Shown here piece by piece: positions 53,423 through 63,165 of a stretch of 64,000 bases of DNA. The notes below the pieces were generated by a model. The model saw only the letters and a list, made by a program, of their open reading frames with translations, did not search any database and had not been told where the DNA came from. Position numbers and translations under genes: made by a program. Every line of letters begins with the position of its first letter. The stretch's first letter is position 1. Source of the DNA: Candidatus Competibacteraceae bacterium (GTDB lineage Bacteria; Pseudomonadota; Gammaproteobacteria; Competibacterales; Competibacteraceae); NCBI GenBank assembly GCA_016712625.1, contig JADJQQ010000001.1:992001-1056000 (forward strand), in the 5' to 3' direction.

Positions 53423-56290
53423 ATGATTCTAAGCCGCTTCTTCAAGCCCAAGTGGCAACACACCGATCCTGCAAATCGCCAACAAGCCCTGCGGGAACTC
53501 GACAAGTCCGACCCGAAACTGATTGAATTAGCCCGCCAGGATGTTGATCCGTCGGTCCGGCGCGCCGCACTGGAACGCCTGGTTGATTTAGAGTTGCTGC
53601 AAAATATCGCCGCCATGGATGCGGACGAAAGCGTGCGAACGGCGGCGCGGGATCGCCAGCGATTGGTGCTGGCTGGCAAAGCGGCTGATGGTCCGGCACT
53701 GACTGATCGACTGGCGTGGTTTCGCCGCGATTTAGAGAGCGGCCTGGTGGAATTCCTGCTCCAACATGCCGTGGAGCCGGAGCTGCGCCAGGCCGCTTTG
53801 GAGCAAATCGACTCAGAATCCGTGCTGGCCGAGATCGTCATTCAACCCTCGCATCAGGAATTACGGCAGGCGGCCTTGGAGCGGGTCACTACGCCTGAAT
53901 TGCTCAATAAGATCGCCCAACAAACCCGCAACCGGGACAAACGGCTCTATCGGCGAGCAAAGGAAAAACTAGATGCTCTCACCGCCGCCCAAGCACGCAC
54001 CGGCCAGCTGGAACGGTTGTGCGCTGAGATGGAACAATTGCTTTGGGACGGCGAAAGCGGCCCCAACGCCGGTCGATATCCCAAATTGGAACAAAAATGG
54101 CGCGATCAAGAAGCGGACGCCTCAGCTGAACTGCGAGAGCGTTACGCCCAGGCGCGCACCCGATTTCTGACGGAACGGCAGGCTAGCGCCAACCGCCGAA
54201 CCCAGCGGTTAGAACTGATCGCCTCGTTGGAAACCCTGTTGGAAACATTGCGCCGCGAAGCGCGCCCTAGCCTCGAACTCACTGCCGCGGTTCACGCCGC
54301 CAGCCATGATACTCCAATCGTCTGGAACCAGTTTGGGCCGGCCCAGGATGCCGAGAGCCGGCGATTGGAGCTACGCTTTCAGCAACTGAGCCAGGACCTT
54401 CAAAACCAGGAGCGGGTTCTTCAGCGCAATCACGTCCGCGCTGATCGCTTGGGCGAAATATTGCAGCAGGCGGAAACCCTGCTAGATCAGCCCAGCGAAG
54501 TCCGCGACATTGACCTGAAGCAGCTACGGCAACGCTGGGAAGGGCTGGAACGGCCTGAATCTCGCGAGTTAGCCCACGATCTTCAAAGTCGCTTCGATGG
54601 CCTATTCGACAAGCTGCGCGCCCGCCTGCAACGGCAGGTCCAACAACGAGACCAGGAATGGGAAGAGCTGCAAACCACGGCCCAACAGCTCGAAACCGCC
54701 CTTGAAGAAGGCGAACTCCAGCAGGCTACCCAGCTCCAAGAACAGGCCTGGCATCGATTAAAGCACAATATCGGACTAACCCGCGTCCAAATGGCGTCGA
54801 TTGAAGAGCGCTTGCAACAGTGTGCGGGCCGCATTGGCGAGCTGCGCGACTGGCGGCGATGGGGCGCCTATCAAGCCCGCGAACAGCTTTGCGCCACTGC
54901 GGAAGGTTTGATCAATCTGGAAGCGGACCCAGCTGATATCGCGCAACGCATCCAAAAAATTCGCGAAGCCTGGAAAGAGCTGGACCACCACGAAGGCGCT
55001 GCCCCCAAGGCGTTATGGAAACGGTTCAATGAGACTTGCGAGCGCGCTTACGCGCCTTGTCAGGCTTATTTTGAGGCGCAGCACCGTGAGCGCCAGGAAA
55101 ATTTTGAAAAAAAACAGATACTTTGCGAGCAACTGGAACAGTTTGAGTCCACAACTGATTGGCAAACCGTGGATTGGCGCGAGGCGGATCGACTCCACCG
55201 CCGCGCCCGGGAGCAATGGTACAAACTTGGATCGGTCAATCGCTCAGACCGTAAGCATTTGGATCGACGCTTTCAGCAGGTCCTGCAACGCCTCGATGAA
55301 CGCCTGAACGCCGAGCGCCGCCGTGAAATCGAGCGCCGCCAGCGCCTCATCCAGAACGTCCAAGCGGCCATTGAAGGCTCCGATCTGCGTACGGCCATCG
55401 AAACAGCCAAACGAGCCCAAGCCGAATGGCATCCCAGCGTGCAAGCTTCCCCCAGACAGGAACAAGCGTTGTGGAAAGAGTTTCGCGCGGCTTGTGATGC
55501 GGTGTTTGAACGCCGCCAGCTCGAACAACAAGCCGCCGACAGCGAACGACAAAGCAATTTGTCACGCCGATTGGAACTGTGCGCGTTAGTCGAAGCACTG
55601 GCGGGGATCGATCACGAGCAGCTGGCTCAAGCCCAGGCCCAATTGCAGTCCGCGCAACACGAGTGGGAAACCATCGGCCCCAGTCCGAAAAACGATCAGC
55701 GCGCTTTGGAGCAACGCTTCGAAACCGCCATTCGACAATTCGCTCGCCACGAGCGGTTTCTGCGCCAGACCAGCAGCCGTGAAACCTTCAAGAACCTGCA
55801 CGCACGCTCTCGGTTATGCGCTCGCCTGGAAAGGCTGCTCGCCTTGGCGCCAGTGGATTCCGGCCTGCTGGATCAGACGCGAGAAAGCTGGCAAAGCTTG
55901 GCGGCGTTGCCGGCGGGATTGTTTGAACCCATGCACCACCGTTTTGATACCGCCATGCGAGCCCTAACCGACTCTCCAGAGCAAGCGCAAACTTTGCTGC
56001 TTAACCTGAAACAGCATCTGGAGCGCAAGCAAATTTGGTGCATCTGCATGGAAATCGCCGCCGGCGTGGAATCACCCGCTGAATACGCCCAGCAACGGAT
56101 GGAATATCAGGTAGCTCGCCTCTCGGCCTCATTGGCTGGCGCGGCTATCAAGACTGACATGCTATATGATCCGCGTCTGCTCCAGGAACAGTGGTGCCTG
56201 ACGGGTGCCTTGCCCGCCGAAGTCGAAGCGGAACTAGATGCGCGGTTTTTACGCGCCGTGGAAGCGCGGTGGCAGCGGGAAAATACTTAA
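53423..56290 (+). CDS. Large DUF349 repeat protein
   Basis: This 955-residue protein is almost entirely helical. Residues ~15-190 resemble HEAT-like repeats (L-R-E-L-D-K, V-D-P-S-V-R-R-A-A-L-E-R, L-R-Q-A-A-L-E-R). From ~200 on, four or five DUF349 repeats occur, each with W-x-x-L or W-x-x-I plus L-x-x-R-F (for example W-K-E-L-D-H-H, W-Y-K-L-G-S-V-N, W-E-T-I-G-P-S). No enzyme motif or signal is present. Proteins of this kind are found next to core genes in gammaproteobacteria, but no function is established. The gene stands alone; a GGAG lies about 15 bases before the ATG. Confidence 0.88.
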   Translation: MILSRFFKPKWQHTDPANRQQALRELDKSDPKLIELARQDVDPSVRRAALERLVDLELLQNIAAMDADESVRTAARDRQRLVLAGKAADGPALTDRLAWFRRDLESGLVEFLLQHAVEPELRQAALEQIDSESVLAEIVIQPSHQELRQAALERVTTPELLNKIAQQTRNRDKRLYRRAKEKLDALTAAQARTGQLERLCAEMEQLLWDGESGPNAGRYPKLEQKWRDQEADASAELRERYAQARTRFLTERQASANRRTQRLELIASLETLLETLRREARPSLELTAAVHAASHDTPIVWNQFGPAQDAESRRLELRFQQLSQDLQNQERVLQRNHVRADRLGEILQQAETLLDQPSEVRDIDLKQLRQRWEGLERPESRELAHDLQSRFDGLFDKLRARLQRQVQQRDQEWEELQTTAQQLETALEEGELQQATQLQEQAWHRLKHNIGLTRVQMASIEERLQQCAGRIGELRDWRRWGAYQAREQLCATAEGLINLEADPADIAQRIQKIREAWKELDHHEGAAPKALWKRFNETCERAYAPCQAYFEAQHRERQENFEKKQILCEQLEQFESTTDWQTVDWREADRLHRRAREQWYKLGSVNRSDRKHLDRRFQQVLQRLDERLNAERRREIERRQRLIQNVQAAIEGSDLRTAIETAKRAQAEWHPSVQASPRQEQALWKEFRAACDAVFERRQLEQQAADSERQSNLSRRLELCALVEALAGIDHEQLAQAQAQLQSAQHEWETIGPSPKNDQRALEQRFETAIRQFARHERFLRQTSSRETFKNLHARSRLCARLERLLALAPVDSGLLDQTRESWQSLAALPAGLFEPMHHRFDTAMRALTDSPEQAQTLLLNLKQHLERKQIWCICMEIAAGVESPAEYAQQRMEYQVARLSASLAGAAIKTDMLYDPRLLQEQWCLTGALPAEVEAELDARFLRAVEARWQRENT

Positions 56291-56410
56291 ACCGCTTTCA
56301 TTCCAATGAATTAATTGACACGAAAGCCCACGACTCGCCGCCGGCATTTTCCAACCCGCGCTGTTTGCCAAGCCGCGCCTTGCCACCGCCCATAGGGCAA
56401 CAAGGAAAGC

Positions 56411-57280
56411 TCACAATATCCGGCGAACCAGTTGCTCGATAAGGGGTTGCAAAATAATTTCCATGGCAAATCCGATTTTACCTCCCGGTATGACAATGGT
56501 GTTGCAGCGGGACATAAACGAATCATGGATCATATGCAGCAGGTTGACAAAGTCCGGCTTGGTCTTGCGCACGTCTTTAAAGCGGATCACCACAAAGCTT
56601 TCATCAAGCGTGGGAATATCGCGGGCGATGAATGGATTGGAGGTATCCACGGTGGGAACGCGCTGAAAATTAATATCGGTGCGAGAGAATTGCGGCACGA
56701 TGTAATGGGTGTAGTCGTACATCCGCCGCAGAATGGTATCAGTCACCGCTTCGGCGCTGTAACCGCGTTCGGCCGTGTCGCGGTGTACTTTCTGAATCCA
56801 CTCTAAATTGATAATCGGCACGACGCCAATCAGCAAATCGACATAGCGGGCGACATTGACTTTATCGGTCACTACTCCGCCATGTAACCCTTCGTAGAAC
56901 AGCAAATCGGTATCGGGCGGCAACGGCGTCCACGGCGTGAAGCAGCCCGCTTTCTGAACATGCGGTTGGGCTTCCTCGTCATCATGCAGATACTGGCGCC
57001 GTAGTCCAGTACCCTGTTCGCCATACTCCATGAATAAGGCTTCCAAGCGATCAAACAGATTTCCCTCGGGCCCAAAATGACTCAAATTACGCCCTTCCAG
57101 ATACGCCTGGTCGATTTGCTGCTGCATTTTGGCGCGATCATAGCGATGAAAACTGTCTCCCTCAATGATCGCGGCGTTGATCCCATCCCGCCAAAAAATA
57201 TGCTCCATCGCCACGCGAACCGTTGAGGTGCCGGCTCCCGATGAGCCGGTAACCGCAATAATCGGATTCTGCTTCGACAT
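56411..57280 (-). CDS. prkB: Phosphoribulokinase, PrkB type
   Basis: This 289-residue kinase phosphorylates ribulose 5-phosphate to ribulose 1,5-bisphosphate. The P-loop is G-S-S-G-A-G-T-S (residues 12-19), followed by E-G-D-S-F-H-R-Y-D. H-F-G-P-E-G-N-L-F-D and Y-E-G-L-H-G-G-V-V follow. The length and the S-R-T-D-I-N-F near residue 198 fit the short bacterial (purple-type) class rather than the plant class with regulatory cysteines. GGAG precedes the ATG. Such genes also occur in non-autotrophs such as E. coli, and no RuBisCO gene is in the window. Confidence 0.92.
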   Translation of the reverse strand: MSKQNPIIAVTGSSGAGTSTVRVAMEHIFWRDGINAAIIEGDSFHRYDRAKMQQQIDQAYLEGRNLSHFGPEGNLFDRLEALFMEYGEQGTGLRRQYLHDDEEAQPHVQKAGCFTPWTPLPPDTDLLFYEGLHGGVVTDKVNVARYVDLLIGVVPIINLEWIQKVHRDTAERGYSAEAVTDTILRRMYDYTHYIVPQFSRTDINFQRVPTVDTSNPFIARDIPTLDESFVVIRFKDVRKTKPDFVNLLHMIHDSFMSRCNTIVIPGGKIGFAMEIILQPLIEQLVRRIL

Positions 57281-57388
57281 AATGCTCCACAGGGTAAACT
57301 TCAGGTGCGAAACATTATAGTCCGATTTATATTGCAGTGCAGCAAAATCGCGCGACAGCTACACTGTTCGCAACCGCCCATCGCCAAT

Positions 57389-57422
57389 AAAAAAAGCGGT
57401 GGGAACGTTGAGTTCCCCCCGC
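57389..57422 (-). terminator. Rho-independent terminator of the nuo operon
   Basis: Read leftward, a stem of 11 bases with one mismatch (57412-57422 with 57396-57406) and a 5-base loop is followed by seven Ts (57389-57395). It lies about 30 bases after the DUF2818 gene, which ends the nuo cluster. Confidence 0.9.
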
Positions 57423-57451
57423 CCCGACGTTAGTAGTAGCGCCAATCAATC

Positions 57452-57778
57452 TCAGCGACCGGCTTGATCCAACAGGCGTCGCAACTGGTGGCAATAAACA
57501 AATCCCGGTAGCGCGCCGACTGCAAACAAGCACAGCGTTACCGTATAAAATTCCCAATCCTGTATTTGAGCGTTCCCTGCCGCTTTGTACTCGAACCCAA
57601 ATCCCATGCCCAGAATCAGCCCATACAGCAAGGCCCATTCGATTAACCGCATCCAGAAAGGCTTATTCCGCCCATCCCGGCGCGCCAACACGAGCAACCA
57701 CCGCTCGCTCAGCCAAGGTAAATTGGCCGCGACGACAGCTAGCCCCAACCAAATAGCAACGATGATTTGTTGAGACAA
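57452..57778 (-). CDS. DUF2818 membrane protein, nuo-linked
   Basis: This 108-residue protein has about three hydrophobic segments (I-V-A-I-W-L-G-L-A-V-V-A-A-N-L-P-W; L-L-Y-G-L-I-L-G-M-G-F; L-C-L-F-A-V-G-A-L-P-G-F-V). It matches DUF2818, usually placed directly after nuoN in beta- and gammaproteobacteria. It starts 4 bases after nuoN and is the last gene before the terminator, so it may assist Complex I assembly; that is inference from position. Confidence 0.88.
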   Translation of the reverse strand: MSQQIIVAIWLGLAVVAANLPWLSERWLLVLARRDGRNKPFWMRLIEWALLYGLILGMGFGFEYKAAGNAQIQDWEFYTVTLCLFAVGALPGFVYCHQLRRLLDQAGR

Positions 57779-57782
57779 GAGA

Positions 57783-59225
57783 TCAATTCAACAAGGCCGT
57801 GGCGCACCATGTCATCAATGCGGTCGGGTACACGCCCAAGAGGATCAGCAACAAACCGTTGGCGCTGATCACGATCTGGACATCACCACTCATCTCTATC
57901 GCTTCGCTCTGCTCGGATTTGTCAAAATAAATGCACTTGACCACCCGCAGATAGTAGAACGCGCCGATCACCGAGAACAGCACGCCAACCAGCGCCAGCC
58001 AGACCAATCCGATGCTGACGACCGCCTGCAACACTACCCATTTGGCGTAAAAACCCGCCATGAAGGGAATACCCGCCATGGACATCATGACCACCATCAT
58101 CACGAAGGCGAGCCACGGATTTCGATCATTCAAACCCTTGAAATCATCAATATTTTCTGCTTCAAAGCCAGCCCGGCTCAACAGGATCACCACCCCGAAG
58201 GCTCCAATCGCCATCAAGACGTAAATAATGGCGTAGAACATGGAAGCCGAATAACCCTCCGGCGTGCCAGCCAGAATGCCAAGCAGTAAAAACCCGACAT
58301 GAGAAATAGTCGAATAGGCCAGCATCCGCTTGATGTTGCTCTGCGCGATGGCGACTAGATTACCCAGAGCCATGGATAAGACCGACAGGATGATCAGCAT
58401 TTGTTGCCAGTCGCCCTGCAAGCTACCGAGTCCGTCCACCAAAATTCGCATGACCAGCGCGAACGCCGCCAGCTTGGGAGCCGAACCGATATACAAGGTC
58501 ACCGAGGTGGGCGCGCCTTGATAAATATCCGGCAACCACATATGAAAAGGTACCGCGCCCAGTTTGAAGGCGAGTCCAACCACCAGAAACACCAATCCGA
58601 ACACCAGCACCAGATTAGTAGCCGCGCCCTGCTTGGCGACCGCATCGGCCACCACCTGGAGATCGACGCTGCCAGTGGCGCCGTAAATCATCGAGATGCC
58701 ATACAACAACATCCCGGAGGCAAGCGAACCCAATACGAAGTATTTCATGGCGGCTTCGGAAGCGACCGGCGAATCCCGGTCCACCGCCACCAGCGCGTAT
58801 AATGACAGCGAAAGTAGCTCCAGGCCCAAATACACGCTGAGCAGACTATGGGCGGATACCATCACCATCATGCCCAATACGCCGAACAGGCCCAGCACAA
58901 AATACTCGCCCTTGAACAAATCACGCTGCCGCAGATAGTCGCGCGAATAGAGAAATACAGCGGCGGACGCCAGACAGATGCAGAATTTGAGCAAATCACC
59001 CATGGCGTCCTTGATATAGTGGCCGAACATCGTGACCACCGGCGCCCGCGAGAAAGACAGCAGCATTAGGAGCGCGGCGCCCAGCAAGGTGAGTTGCGCC
59101 AAAGCGTAGCTGATGTGTCGTTGCCGCTGTTCCAAAAAGACATCGACGACGAGTATCAGACAGGCCATGGTCAATACGAACAGCTCCGGCAATACCGGCA
59201 TGAAGTCAGGAGCGACGAAGTTCAT
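57783..59225 (-). CDS. nuoN: NADH-quinone oxidoreductase subunit N
   Basis: This 480-residue inner-membrane protein is one of three antiporter-like subunits of Complex I that pump protons. The conserved helix region with P-F-H-M-W-L-P-D-I-Y-Q-G-A-P-T and the lysine-bearing I-K-R-M-L-A-Y-S-T-I-S-H-V-G are present. It has the many hydrophobic helices expected for about 14 passes. It follows nuoM by 41 bases. Confidence 0.96.
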   Translation of the reverse strand: MNFVAPDFMPVLPELFVLTMACLILVVDVFLEQRQRHISYALAQLTLLGAALLMLLSFSRAPVVTMFGHYIKDAMGDLLKFCICLASAAVFLYSRDYLRQRDLFKGEYFVLGLFGVLGMMVMVSAHSLLSVYLGLELLSLSLYALVAVDRDSPVASEAAMKYFVLGSLASGMLLYGISMIYGATGSVDLQVVADAVAKQGAATNLVLVFGLVFLVVGLAFKLGAVPFHMWLPDIYQGAPTSVTLYIGSAPKLAAFALVMRILVDGLGSLQGDWQQMLIILSVLSMALGNLVAIAQSNIKRMLAYSTISHVGFLLLGILAGTPEGYSASMFYAIIYVLMAIGAFGVVILLSRAGFEAENIDDFKGLNDRNPWLAFVMMVVMMSMAGIPFMAGFYAKWVVLQAVVSIGLVWLALVGVLFSVIGAFYYLRVVKCIYFDKSEQSEAIEMSGDVQIVISANGLLLILLGVYPTALMTWCATALLN

Positions 59226-59266
59226 GGGCGTTCTCTATTCTCTGATTGTTCTCTGCCACAGCGGAC

Positions 59267-60781
59267 CTACAGTTTGGTCACGGTGATATGCTGCAACAGA
59301 TTGTCAACCGTGGCGTGCATCACTGAAGTCAGGGGGTCTGGCCAGAGGCCCAGCAGCAACACCGCCGCCGCCAACAAACTCAGCATGATAATTTCGCGGC
59401 AATTCACATCTTCAAGCTCGGCGACATGACTATTGCCGATATCGCCAAAGATCACTCGTTTGACCAGCCACAGCGTGTAGGCCGCACCGAGGATCAAGGT
59501 GAAGGAAGCCAGAAAAGCCAGCCAGAAACCGGCCTTAAAGCTGCTGAGAATGACCATGAACTCGCCGACGAACCCCGAAGTGCCCGGCAACCCGGCATTG
59601 GCCATGCCAAACAGCACCATAAACGCGGCAAACACCGGCATGGTGTTAACGACCCCACCGTAATCGTTGATCTGTCGGGAATGCATTCGATCATAGAGCA
59701 CGCCCACACACAGGAACAAGGCGCCCGAAATGAAACCGTGCGACACCATCTGCACCATGCCGCCCTCAACGCCCATCGCCGCGCCGTTCAAATTTCCGGT
59801 ATGCCGATAAAGGCCAAATACGATGAAAAAACCTAAGGTGACAAAGCCCATATGGGCGATGGAAGAATAGGCGATCAGTTTTTTCATATCTTGCTGGACG
59901 AGGGCGACAAAGCCGATGTAGATCACCGCCACCAATGACAGGGTGATAATCAACCAATCCAGCATGGCCGAGGCGTCCGGCGTAATCGGCAAGGTAAAGC
60001 GCAGGAAGCCGTAGCCACCGATCTTCAGGGTGATGGCCGCCAGAATGACCGAACCGCCGGTGGGCGCTTCAACGTGGGCGTCGGGTAACCAGGTATGCAC
60101 CGGCCACATCGGCACCTTGACTGAAAATCCGAGCAGGAACGCGAAGAAAATCCACGTCTGTTCGGTGATGCTCAACGGCAGCTTGTGAAAATCGAGAATC
60201 TCGAAGCTATTGGCCTGATTGTACATGTAGATCAACGCGATCAACATGAACACCGAACCAAAGAACGTGTAGAGGAAAAACTTGAGTGTCGCGTAAACCC
60301 GACGCGGCCCACCCCAAATGCCGATGATGAGAAACATCGGAATCAGCATCGCTTCAAAGAAGACATAAAACAGGAGGGCGTCCAGCGCCGCGAACACGCC
60401 AATCATCAAACCTTCCATGATCAGGAAAGCGGCCATGTATTGAGCGACTCGATACTGGATGACTTCCCAACCCGCGATCACCACCAGCACGGTCATGAAC
60501 GCCGTCAACAAGATCAAAGGCATCGAGAAACCGTCCACACCCAAATGGTAGTTGGCGTTGAACGCCGGAATCCACGGCATGAATTCCTGAAACTGCATCG
60601 CCGCCGTGGTGGTGTCGAAGGCGGAGTACAGCGGTAAACTGATTAAGAAGCTCAGGATCGCCACCGTCAGGGCCAGCCATTTGGCGCGGCCGGGGTTATC
60701 ATCCCCGACGAACAGTACGGCGATACCACCGAGAATTGGAAACCAGATGACTAGACTCAGCAAGGGCAGTTCCGACAGCAT
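59267..60781 (-). CDS. nuoM: NADH-quinone oxidoreductase subunit M
   Basis: This 504-residue antiporter-like subunit of Complex I has the NuoM pattern F-F-E-A-M-L-I-P-M-F-L-I-I-G-I-W-G-G, H-T-W-L-P-D-A-H-V-E-A-P-T-G and K-K-L-I-A-Y-S-S-I-A-H-M-G. A GGAAGAAG site precedes the ATG. It follows nuoL by 18 bases. Confidence 0.97.
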   Translation of the reverse strand: MLSELPLLSLVIWFPILGGIAVLFVGDDNPGRAKWLALTVAILSFLISLPLYSAFDTTTAAMQFQEFMPWIPAFNANYHLGVDGFSMPLILLTAFMTVLVVIAGWEVIQYRVAQYMAAFLIMEGLMIGVFAALDALLFYVFFEAMLIPMFLIIGIWGGPRRVYATLKFFLYTFFGSVFMLIALIYMYNQANSFEILDFHKLPLSITEQTWIFFAFLLGFSVKVPMWPVHTWLPDAHVEAPTGGSVILAAITLKIGGYGFLRFTLPITPDASAMLDWLIITLSLVAVIYIGFVALVQQDMKKLIAYSSIAHMGFVTLGFFIVFGLYRHTGNLNGAAMGVEGGMVQMVSHGFISGALFLCVGVLYDRMHSRQINDYGGVVNTMPVFAAFMVLFGMANAGLPGTSGFVGEFMVILSSFKAGFWLAFLASFTLILGAAYTLWLVKRVIFGDIGNSHVAELEDVNCREIIMLSLLAAAVLLLGLWPDPLTSVMHATVDNLLQHITVTKL

Positions 60782-60799
60782 GGTTTTTCTTCTTCCAGG

Positions 60800-62752
60800 T
60801 TAGCGGGCGACGAACCAGGTCAGGAGGATCAGCAGGCCGATGATCATCGCGAACGCATAGGTGTACAAATAACCCGTTTGCAGGTGTCGAGCCACGGCCG
60901 CAAACCAACCGACTAAGCGTGCGCCGCCATTAACGAGCAGGCCGTCGATTAATCCGGCATCGCCGTATTTCCACAGCGTGGTGCCCAGACTCCGGCCACC
61001 GCGCATGAAAACCGACTGATAGATTTCGTCGAACAGATATTTGCGCTCCATGATGCCGTATAGCATGGCGAAGCGCTGCTGGATCAAACCCGGTAATTCC
61101 GGCTTGAGCATGTACAGGATAAAGGCGGTCAAAAAGCCGAGCACCACAAGGATGAACGGTAAGCCGATCACGCCGTGCAGGGCGAAGTTCAGCGCGCCGT
61201 GAAATTCTTCTTTCACATGTTCCAGCACATTGTGTTCGGGCGCTACGAAAATACTGCCGCCAAACCCATCGCCGAACAGCAAAGGTCCTATCGTCAGGGC
61301 GCCGATGATTACGGAGGGAATCGCCAGCAGGATCAGCGGCAGGGTCACCACCGCTGGCGTTTCATGCAGATGCGCCTGGGTATGATGATCCATTCGCTCC
61401 TTGCCGTGGAATACCAAGAAATACAAGCGGAATGAATAGAAGGAAGTGACGAACACCCCCAACATCACCGCAAAATAGGCGAAGCCAGAACCGGCGATAT
61501 GCGAAAAATGCACGGCTTCCAAAATACTATCTTTTGAATAAAAGCCCGAGAAGCCCGGCGTGCCGATCAGCGCGAGCGTGCCAATCAGGAATGTGAGCCA
61601 GGTGATCGGCATGTACTTCCACAGACCGCCCATCTTGCGGATATCCTGTTCGTGATGCATGGCGATGATCACCGAACCAGCGCCCAAGAACAACAGCGCC
61701 TTGAAGAAGGCGTGGGTCATCAGATGGAAAATGGCGGCGGGATAAGCCGATACACCCAACGCCACGGTCATGTAGCCAAGCTGCGACAGCGTGGAATAGG
61801 CCACCACCCGCTTGATGTCGTTATGGATGATGCCCAAGAAACCCATGAACAGGGCGGTAATCGGGCCGATCACCAGCACGAAGCTCAACGCGGTCTCGGA
61901 TAATTCGAACAAGGGCGACATCCGGGCGACCATAAAAATACCGGCGGTCACCATCGTTGCGGCATGGATCAAGGCGGAGATCGGGGTCGGGCCTTCCATC
62001 GAATCCGGCAGCCAAACATGCAGCGGCACCTGGGCTGATTTACCCATCGCGCCGATAAACAGCAGGATGCAGGTTACCGTCATCAGCGACCAATCCACGC
62101 CGGGCACAATCTGCACCGTGACCTTGGCCATTAGCGGAGCCGCCGCGAAAACATCCGCGTAATCCAGGCTGTTGAAGGCCATCAGCACGGCGGCGATGCC
62201 CAACAGAAAACCAAAATCGCCAACCCGATTGACCAGAAACGCCTTCAAACTGGCGAAGGTTGCGCTCTCTCGCTTGTACCAGAAACCGATCAGCAGGTAG
62301 GACACCAAGCCGACACCTTCCCAACCGAAGAACAGTTGCAAGAAGTTGTTGGCCATCACCAGCATCAGCATCGCGAAGGTGAACAGCGCAATGTAGCTGA
62401 AGAAACGTTGATAGCCGTCATCGTCATGCATGTAGCCAATGGTATAGATATGCACCATCAGCGACACGAAAGTGACCGTGCAAATCATCACTGCTGTCAA
62501 GTTATCGACCAGGAAACCCACTTCCAGGCGAATTCCCTCAATCATCATCCAGGTGTAAACCGTATCGTTATACGGTTCCGCGCCGTTGAAGACGTGATGC
62601 CGCAACACCACCAACGACAGCAAAAAAGCGATCCCCACGCCGATGATGGTGACCCAGTGAGCGCCGGCGCGCCCGATCTTGCGGCCGAACAAACCGGCGA
62701 TGATGGCGCCGAACAGGGGCGCAAGTACGATTCCGAGGTAGACGTTTTGCAT
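60800..62752 (-). CDS. nuoL: NADH-quinone oxidoreductase subunit L
   Basis: This 650-residue protein is the largest antiporter-like subunit of Complex I. W-E-G-V-G-L-V-S-Y-L-L-I-G-F-W-Y, H-V-W-L-P-D-S-M-E-G-P-T-P-I and K-R-V-V-A-Y-S-T-L-S-Q-L-G are diagnostic. The extra C-terminal segment after residue ~480 corresponds to the long lateral helix and final anchor of NuoL. The ATG lies 4 bases after the nuoK stop. Confidence 0.97.
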   Translation of the reverse strand: MQNVYLGIVLAPLFGAIIAGLFGRKIGRAGAHWVTIIGVGIAFLLSLVVLRHHVFNGAEPYNDTVYTWMMIEGIRLEVGFLVDNLTAVMICTVTFVSLMVHIYTIGYMHDDDGYQRFFSYIALFTFAMLMLVMANNFLQLFFGWEGVGLVSYLLIGFWYKRESATFASLKAFLVNRVGDFGFLLGIAAVLMAFNSLDYADVFAAAPLMAKVTVQIVPGVDWSLMTVTCILLFIGAMGKSAQVPLHVWLPDSMEGPTPISALIHAATMVTAGIFMVARMSPLFELSETALSFVLVIGPITALFMGFLGIIHNDIKRVVAYSTLSQLGYMTVALGVSAYPAAIFHLMTHAFFKALLFLGAGSVIIAMHHEQDIRKMGGLWKYMPITWLTFLIGTLALIGTPGFSGFYSKDSILEAVHFSHIAGSGFAYFAVMLGVFVTSFYSFRLYFLVFHGKERMDHHTQAHLHETPAVVTLPLILLAIPSVIIGALTIGPLLFGDGFGGSIFVAPEHNVLEHVKEEFHGALNFALHGVIGLPFILVVLGFLTAFILYMLKPELPGLIQQRFAMLYGIMERKYLFDEIYQSVFMRGGRSLGTTLWKYGDAGLIDGLLVNGGARLVGWFAAVARHLQTGYLYTYAFAMIIGLLILLTWFVAR

Positions 62753-62756
62753 GCGG

Positions 62757-63062
62757 CTAACCCTTGAGCATATCGAGATCGGCGACGTTGATGGTGCGCC
62801 GATTGCGGAACAGCACCACCAGGATAGCCAGGCCGATGGCTGATTCGGCCGCCGCCACCGTCAGGATAAAGAACACGAATACTTGGCCGATGCTGTCATC
62901 GAGAAACCGCGAAAAGGCGATGAAATTGAAATTCACCGACAGCAGCATCAGCTCGATCGACATCAGCAGGATAATGACGTTCTTCCGATTCAGAAAAATG
63001 CCGGCCACGCTGAGACAAAAGAGGATCGCCCCAAGCACAAGATAATCAGTAAGCGCGATCAT
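62757..63062 (-). CDS. nuoK: NADH-quinone oxidoreductase subunit K
   Basis: This 101-residue, three-helix subunit of Complex I has the family's buried glutamates in I-E-L-M-L-L-S-V-N and A-A-A-E-S-A-I-G-L-A. A GCGGGGGA site precedes the ATG. It lies 103 bases after nuoJ. Confidence 0.97.
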   Translation of the reverse strand: MIALTDYLVLGAILFCLSVAGIFLNRKNVIILLMSIELMLLSVNFNFIAFSRFLDDSIGQVFVFFILTVAAAESAIGLAILVVLFRNRRTINVADLDMLKG

Positions 63063-63165
63063 CTATCCCCCGCCTTTATTTATTGGAATGATGGAATTCG
63101 TTTTACCGGAATGCGGCAGGCGTCGCGAACGCCGGCTGTTCCGTCCCGGACGAGCTATCTTCGCG

